The notes under the pieces were generated by a model. It ran no database searches. It saw only the letters and a list, made by a program, of their open reading frames with translations, and was not told the DNA's origin. A stretch of DNA of 64,000 nt from Pseudomonas sp. C1C7 (GTDB lineage Bacteria > Pseudomonadota > Gammaproteobacteria > Pseudomonadales > Pseudomonadaceae): positions 1-64,000 of the forward strand of contig NZ_JABFMP010000007.1 in NCBI RefSeq assembly GCF_013359595.1, written 5' to 3'. Position 1 is the stretch's first letter, and the number at the start of each line of letters is the position of its first letter. Positions 60,248-64,000 of the stretch are shown here, piece after piece. The translations under genes were made by a program, and so were the position numbers.

Positions 60248-61311
60248 AACGTCTGTCAGTGGTAGTGGCCGGTTTGCTGCTGGCGGCCTGTTCGAAACAG
60301 GAACCGCCGCCGGAGCCGATCCGCCCCGTACTGTCGATCAAGGTCGAGGCGCTGGGCGAGCAGAATCTTGGGCGCTTTGCCGGCAACATCCAGGCCCGTT
60401 ATGAAAGCAATGTGGGCTTCCGGATTCCCGGGCGCATCGCCAGCCGCGCCGTCGACGTCGGCGCCGAAGTCGAGCAGGGCGACTTGCTCGCCTCCCTCGA
60501 CCCCACAGACCAGCAGAACCAGTTGCGCACCGCAGAAGGCAACCTGTCGAGCATCCAGGCGCAACTGATCAACGCCCAGGCCACGGCGCGCCGCCAGCAG
60601 AGCCTGTTCGATCAGGGCGTGGGTTCCCAGGCGCAACTGGACAATGCCCAGACCGACCTGAAAACCACCCAGGCTTCCCTCGATCAGGCCCAGGCCGCGC
60701 TGAATCAGGCCAAGGACCAGCTCAATTACGTGGAACTGCGCGCCGACCACAAATCGGTAGTCACCGCGTGGAACGCCGAAGCCGGCCAGGTCGTCACCGC
60801 CGGTCAGCAGGTGGTGACTCTGGCGCAGCCGGACATCAAGGAAGCGGTGATCGACCTGCCGGACACTCTGGTCGACCAGCTGCCTTCGGACGTGGTGTTT
60901 CAGGTGGCCTCGCAGCTCAACCCCGAAATCAACACCACCGCCATCGTGCGCGAGATCGAGCCCCAGGCCGAAAGCACCACGCGCACCCGCCGCGCGCGCT
61001 TGACCCTCACCCAAACCCCGACTGCTTTCCGCCTGGGCACGGCGATCAGCGTGACCCTGAGCTCGGCGATCACGCCGCAGATCGAACTGCCGCTGACCGC
61101 CTTGCAGGAGGTCGATGGCAAGCCGCGCATCTGGGTCGTCGATACGCAAAGCAAAACCGTGTCGCCGCGCAACGTCAGCATCATCAGCCGCACCGACAGC
61201 AGCGTGCTGGTGGCCAGTGGCGTGAAGTCCGGCGAGCGGATCGTCAGTGCCGGTGTGAACAGCCTCAAACCGGGGCAAAAAGTGAAAGTCGATGAGGACA
61301 GCCCACAATGA
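60244..61311 (+). CDS. RND efflux periplasmic adaptor (second, TriB-like)
   Basis: 355 residues from ATG 60244, lipobox LLAACSKQE (Cys ~16). Adaptor pattern: IPGRIASRAVDVGAEVEQGD, hairpin rich in Gln/Ala (~95-160), then AGQQVVTLAQ and a C-terminal barrel with KPRIWVVD. Forms a mixed trimer or hexamer with the previous adaptor. Overlaps the pump gene by 4 nt. Confidence 0.9.
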   Translation: MKRLSVVVAGLLLAACSKQEPPPEPIRPVLSIKVEALGEQNLGRFAGNIQARYESNVGFRIPGRIASRAVDVGAEVEQGDLLASLDPTDQQNQLRTAEGNLSSIQAQLINAQATARRQQSLFDQGVGSQAQLDNAQTDLKTTQASLDQAQAALNQAKDQLNYVELRADHKSVVTAWNAEAGQVVTAGQQVVTLAQPDIKEAVIDLPDTLVDQLPSDVVFQVASQLNPEINTTAIVREIEPQAESTTRTRRARLTLTQTPTAFRLGTAISVTLSSAITPQIELPLTALQEVDGKPRIWVVDTQSKTVSPRNVSIISRTDSSVLVASGVKSGERIVSAGVNSLKPGQKVKVDEDSPQ

Positions 61312-64000
61312 AAGGGAGTTTCAACTTATCCGAATGGGCGCTCAAACATCAGTCGTTCGTCTGGTACCTGATGTTCGTCGCCCTGCTGATGGGCGTGTTC
61401 TCGTACATGAACCTGGGCCGCGAGGAAGACCCATCGTTCACCATCAAGACCATGGTGATCCAGAGCCGCTGGCCCGGCGCGACCCAAGAGGAAACGCTCA
61501 AGCAGATCACCGACCGCATCGAGAAAAAGCTCGAAGAACTCGACTCCCTCGACTACGTGAAAAGCTATACGCGCCCCGGTGAATCGACAGTGTTCGTGAA
61601 CCTGCGCGACACCACCAAGGCCGGTGACATTCCGGAAATCTGGTACCAGGTGCGCAAGAAAATCGGCGACATCCGCGGGCAGTTTCCCCAGGGCATCCAG
61701 GGCCCGTCGTTCAACGACGAGTTCGGTGATGTGTTCGGTTCGATCTATGCCTTCACCGCCGATGGTTTGACGATGCGCCAGTTGCGCGATTACGTCGAAC
61801 AGGCCCGGGCCGAGATTCACAACGTGCCGGGGCTGGGCAAGATCGAAATGGTCGGCCAGCAGGACGAAGTGATTTACCTGAACTTCTCCACCCGCAAACT
61901 GGCGGCGCTGGGCATCGATGAAGCCCAGGTCATTCAAAGCCTGCAAAAGGAAAACGCCGTGACCCCGGCGGGGGTGATCGAAGCCGGGCCTGAGCGGATT
62001 TCGGTGCGCACCTCCGGGCAGTTCGTGTCCGAGAAAGATCTGGCCAACGTCAACCTGCGGCTCAATGACCGCTTCTATCGACTGGCCGACGTCGCCGAGA
62101 TTCGGCGCGGCTACGTCGACCCGATGAACCCGGAGTTTCGTTACAACGGCCAGCAAGCCATCGGCCTGGCCATCGCCATGCAGAAGGGCGGCAACATTCA
62201 GGTGTTCGGCAAGGCCCTGCACGAACGCATCACGGAGCTGACCGCCGACCTGCCGGTGGGTGTGGGCGTGTACAACGTCTCCGATCAGGCGCAGGTGGTG
62301 GAGGAGGCGGTAGGCGGCTTCACCAGCGCATTGTTCGAAGCGGTGGTGATCGTGCTGGTGGTGAGCTTCATCAGCCTTGGCGTGCGCGCCGGTCTGGTGG
62401 TGGCGTGCTCGATTCCGCTGGTGCTGGCCATGGTGTTCGTGTTCATGGAATACAGCGGTATCACCATGCAGCGGATTTCCCTCGGCGCGCTGATCATCGC
62501 CCTGGGCCTGCTGGTGGACGACGCGATGATCACCGTGGAGATGATGGTCGCGCGCCTTGAACTGGGCGACACCAAGGAGCAGGCGGCGACCTTCGCCTAC
62601 ACCTCGACGGCCTTCCCGATGCTCACCGGCACCCTGGTGACGGTCGCCGGTTTCGTGCCCATTGGCCTGAACGCCAGTTCGGCGGGCGAGTACACCTTCA
62701 CCCTGTTCGCGGTGATCGCCGTGGCGATGATCGTCTCGTGGATCGTCGCGGTGCTGTTCGCGCCGGTGATCGGCGTGCACATTCTCAGCACCCAGGTGAA
62801 GCCGCACTCGGCGGAGCCGGGGCGCTTGGGGCGGGCGTTCAACAGCGGCCTGCTGTGGGGCATGCGCAATCGCTGGTGGGCCATCGGCATCACCGTGCTG
62901 CTGTTCGCGCTGTCGGTGTTCTGCATGCGTTTTGTGCAGAACCAGTTCTTCCCGTCTTCGGATCGCCCGGAAATCCTGGTGGACCTGAACCTGCCGCAGA
63001 ACGCCTCGATCAACGAAACCCGCAAGGCCGTGGACAAGCTCGAAGCGACGCTCAAGGGCGACCCGGACATCGTGCGCTGGAGCACCTATATCGGCCAGGG
63101 CGCAATCCGTTTCTACCTGCCCCTCGACCAGCAATTGCAGAACCCGTACTACGCGCAGCTGGTGATCGTCAGCAAGGACTTCGAAGCGCGCAAGGCGCTC
63201 AGTGATCGTCTGCGCGAACGCCTGCGCAAGGATTTCGTCGGCATCGGCAGCTACGTGCAGGCCCTGGAAATGGGCCCGCCGGTGGGGCGGCCGATTCAGT
63301 ATCGGGTCAGCGGCAACAACATCGATCAGGTGCGCAAACACGCCATCGACCTGGCCAGCGAACTGGACAAGAACCCTTACATCGGCGAGATCATTTTCGA
63401 CTGGAACGAGCCGGGCAAGGTCCTGCGCGTCGACATCGCCCAGGACAAGGCGCGGCAGCTGGGGCTGTCCTCCGAAGATGTGGCCAACCTGATGAACAGC
63501 ATCGTCAGCGGCTCGACGGTGACCCAAGTCGACGACGACATCTACCTGATCAACGTGGTCGGCCGCGCCGTGGACGCCGAGCGCGGCACGCCCGATACCC
63601 TGCAGAACCTGCAGATCGTCACGCCCAGCGGCACCTCGATTCCGCTGCTGGCGTTCGCCACCGTGCGCTATGAGCTGGAGCAGCCGCTGGTGTGGCGTCG
63701 CGATCGCAAGCCGACGGTGACCATCAAGGCCGCCACATTGGGCGAGATTCAACCGACGGACCTGGTGACGGTGCTCAAGCCGGACATGGACAAGTTCGCC
63801 GCCGGCTTGCCGGTGGGCTACACGGTCGCCACCGGCGGTACGGTGGAGGAAAGCGCCAAGGCCCAGGGGCCGATTGCCAAGGTCGTGCCGCTGATGCTGT
63901 TTCTGATGGCGACCTTCCTGATGATCCAGCTGCACAGCGTGCAGAAGATGTTCCTGGTGGCCAGCGTCGCGCCCCTCGGCCTGATCGGCGTGGTGCTCGC
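61308..64000 (+). CDS. RND multidrug efflux pump, TriC-like (partial, runs off the window)
   Basis: Open from ATG 61308 to the right edge (897 complete codons); the usual length is ~1015, so roughly 120 residues are missing. First TM near SFVWYLMFVALLMG, large periplasmic domain, then TM2-6. The proton-relay Asp pair is visible in GLLVDDAMI (~403-411). Pumps substrates from the periplasm or inner membrane through an outer-membrane channel encoded elsewhere (OpmH-like for TriABC). Substrate unknown. Confidence 0.92.
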   Translation, partial: MKGSFNLSEWALKHQSFVWYLMFVALLMGVFSYMNLGREEDPSFTIKTMVIQSRWPGATQEETLKQITDRIEKKLEELDSLDYVKSYTRPGESTVFVNLRDTTKAGDIPEIWYQVRKKIGDIRGQFPQGIQGPSFNDEFGDVFGSIYAFTADGLTMRQLRDYVEQARAEIHNVPGLGKIEMVGQQDEVIYLNFSTRKLAALGIDEAQVIQSLQKENAVTPAGVIEAGPERISVRTSGQFVSEKDLANVNLRLNDRFYRLADVAEIRRGYVDPMNPEFRYNGQQAIGLAIAMQKGGNIQVFGKALHERITELTADLPVGVGVYNVSDQAQVVEEAVGGFTSALFEAVVIVLVVSFISLGVRAGLVVACSIPLVLAMVFVFMEYSGITMQRISLGALIIALGLLVDDAMITVEMMVARLELGDTKEQAATFAYTSTAFPMLTGTLVTVAGFVPIGLNASSAGEYTFTLFAVIAVAMIVSWIVAVLFAPVIGVHILSTQVKPHSAEPGRLGRAFNSGLLWGMRNRWWAIGITVLLFALSVFCMRFVQNQFFPSSDRPEILVDLNLPQNASINETRKAVDKLEATLKGDPDIVRWSTYIGQGAIRFYLPLDQQLQNPYYAQLVIVSKDFEARKALSDRLRERLRKDFVGIGSYVQALEMGPPVGRPIQYRVSGNNIDQVRKHAIDLASELDKNPYIGEIIFDWNEPGKVLRVDIAQDKARQLGLSSEDVANLMNSIVSGSTVTQVDDDIYLINVVGRAVDAERGTPDTLQNLQIVTPSGTSIPLLAFATVRYELEQPLVWRRDRKPTVTIKAATLGEIQPTDLVTVLKPDMDKFAAGLPVGYTVATGGTVEESAKAQGPIAKVVPLMLFLMATFLMIQLHSVQKMFLVASVAPLGLIGVVL

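Noticed and set aside
61326..63935. Minus-strand open frame of 869 codons opposite the RND pump
   Set aside because: His/Arg/Gly/Gln-rich composition typical of the antisense of a high-GC gene; no ribosome site or family motif, while the plus strand encodes a clear RND pump.

Overview
This window looks like a core-genome segment of a fluorescent pseudomonad (Pseudomonas fluorescens group). I base this on the high-GC coding style, the 3' end of a Pseudomonas-type 5S rRNA at the left edge, the lapG-lapD pair, the gene order gabD-gabT-HDOD regulator-GGDEF-desA-GGDEF/EAL-oscA-sbp-cysTWA (the order I know from Pseudomonas PA02xx regions), and many copies of three Pseudomonas REP families. No prophage, insertion sequence or CRISPR array is visible.

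Left part (1-16.3 kb). After the 5S end and its terminator comes a four-gene minus-strand operon, read mgoB-mgoC-mgoA-mgoD. It encodes a haem-oxygenase-like diiron oxidase, an AurF-like N-oxygenase, an A-T-reductase NRPS and a SRPBCC protein. This is the mgo/pvf locus, known in other pseudomonads to make a small N-oxidised, amino-acid-derived signal (leudiazen/valdiazen-type chemistry). An AT-rich leader of about 640 bp precedes it. Next come a GntR/FCD regulator, then lapG and lapD (c-di-GMP control of the LapA adhesin, which is not in the window), a small conserved protein, a TauD-type dioxygenase with a NitT/TauT-type ABC transporter, an orphan RHS-core protein and a LysR regulator.

Efflux and envelope block (16.5-36.8 kb). 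A DHA2 MFS-HlyD-outer-membrane-factor pump comes first; a REP pair lies inside the start of its outer-membrane gene. Then follow NfeD-slipin, a YbaK deacylase, a DUF2789 protein, and a MarR-FUSC-DUF1656-HlyD-NodT pump operon in which every junction overlaps by a few bases. After these come a two-TM protein, a DUF945 protein, a small DUF3077-like protein preceded by a striking structured element that has a second copy nearby, a Rieske-FAD reductase, a PEBP protein, and a vWA lipoprotein-ECF sigma-membrane protein trio.

Right part (36.8-64 kb). A Phd/ParE-type toxin-antitoxin module sits beside tRNA-Arg(CCG). It is followed by gabD-gabT with the gabT RNA region between them, signalling proteins (REC-HDOD, PAS-GGDEF, GGDEF-EAL), desA, the sulphate uptake set oscA-sbp-cysT-cysW-cysA, an Mpo1-like protein, a Crp/Fnr regulator, a divergent AraC/desaturase pair, an alpha/beta hydrolase with a sigma-54 activator that lacks an obvious DNA-binding domain, a MetQ-like binding protein, and a TriABC-like RND pump that runs off the right edge.

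Two themes link the genes: several efflux or envelope machines, and several loci likely tied to sulphur limitation (TauD-ABC, oscA/sbp/cysTWA, the hydrolase-activator pair, MetQ). Some of the latter share an upstream TTATTC-type motif. The most novel-looking signal is the pair of 75-76 nt structured elements at 30607-30681 and 30987-31062, whose stems differ by compensatory changes.
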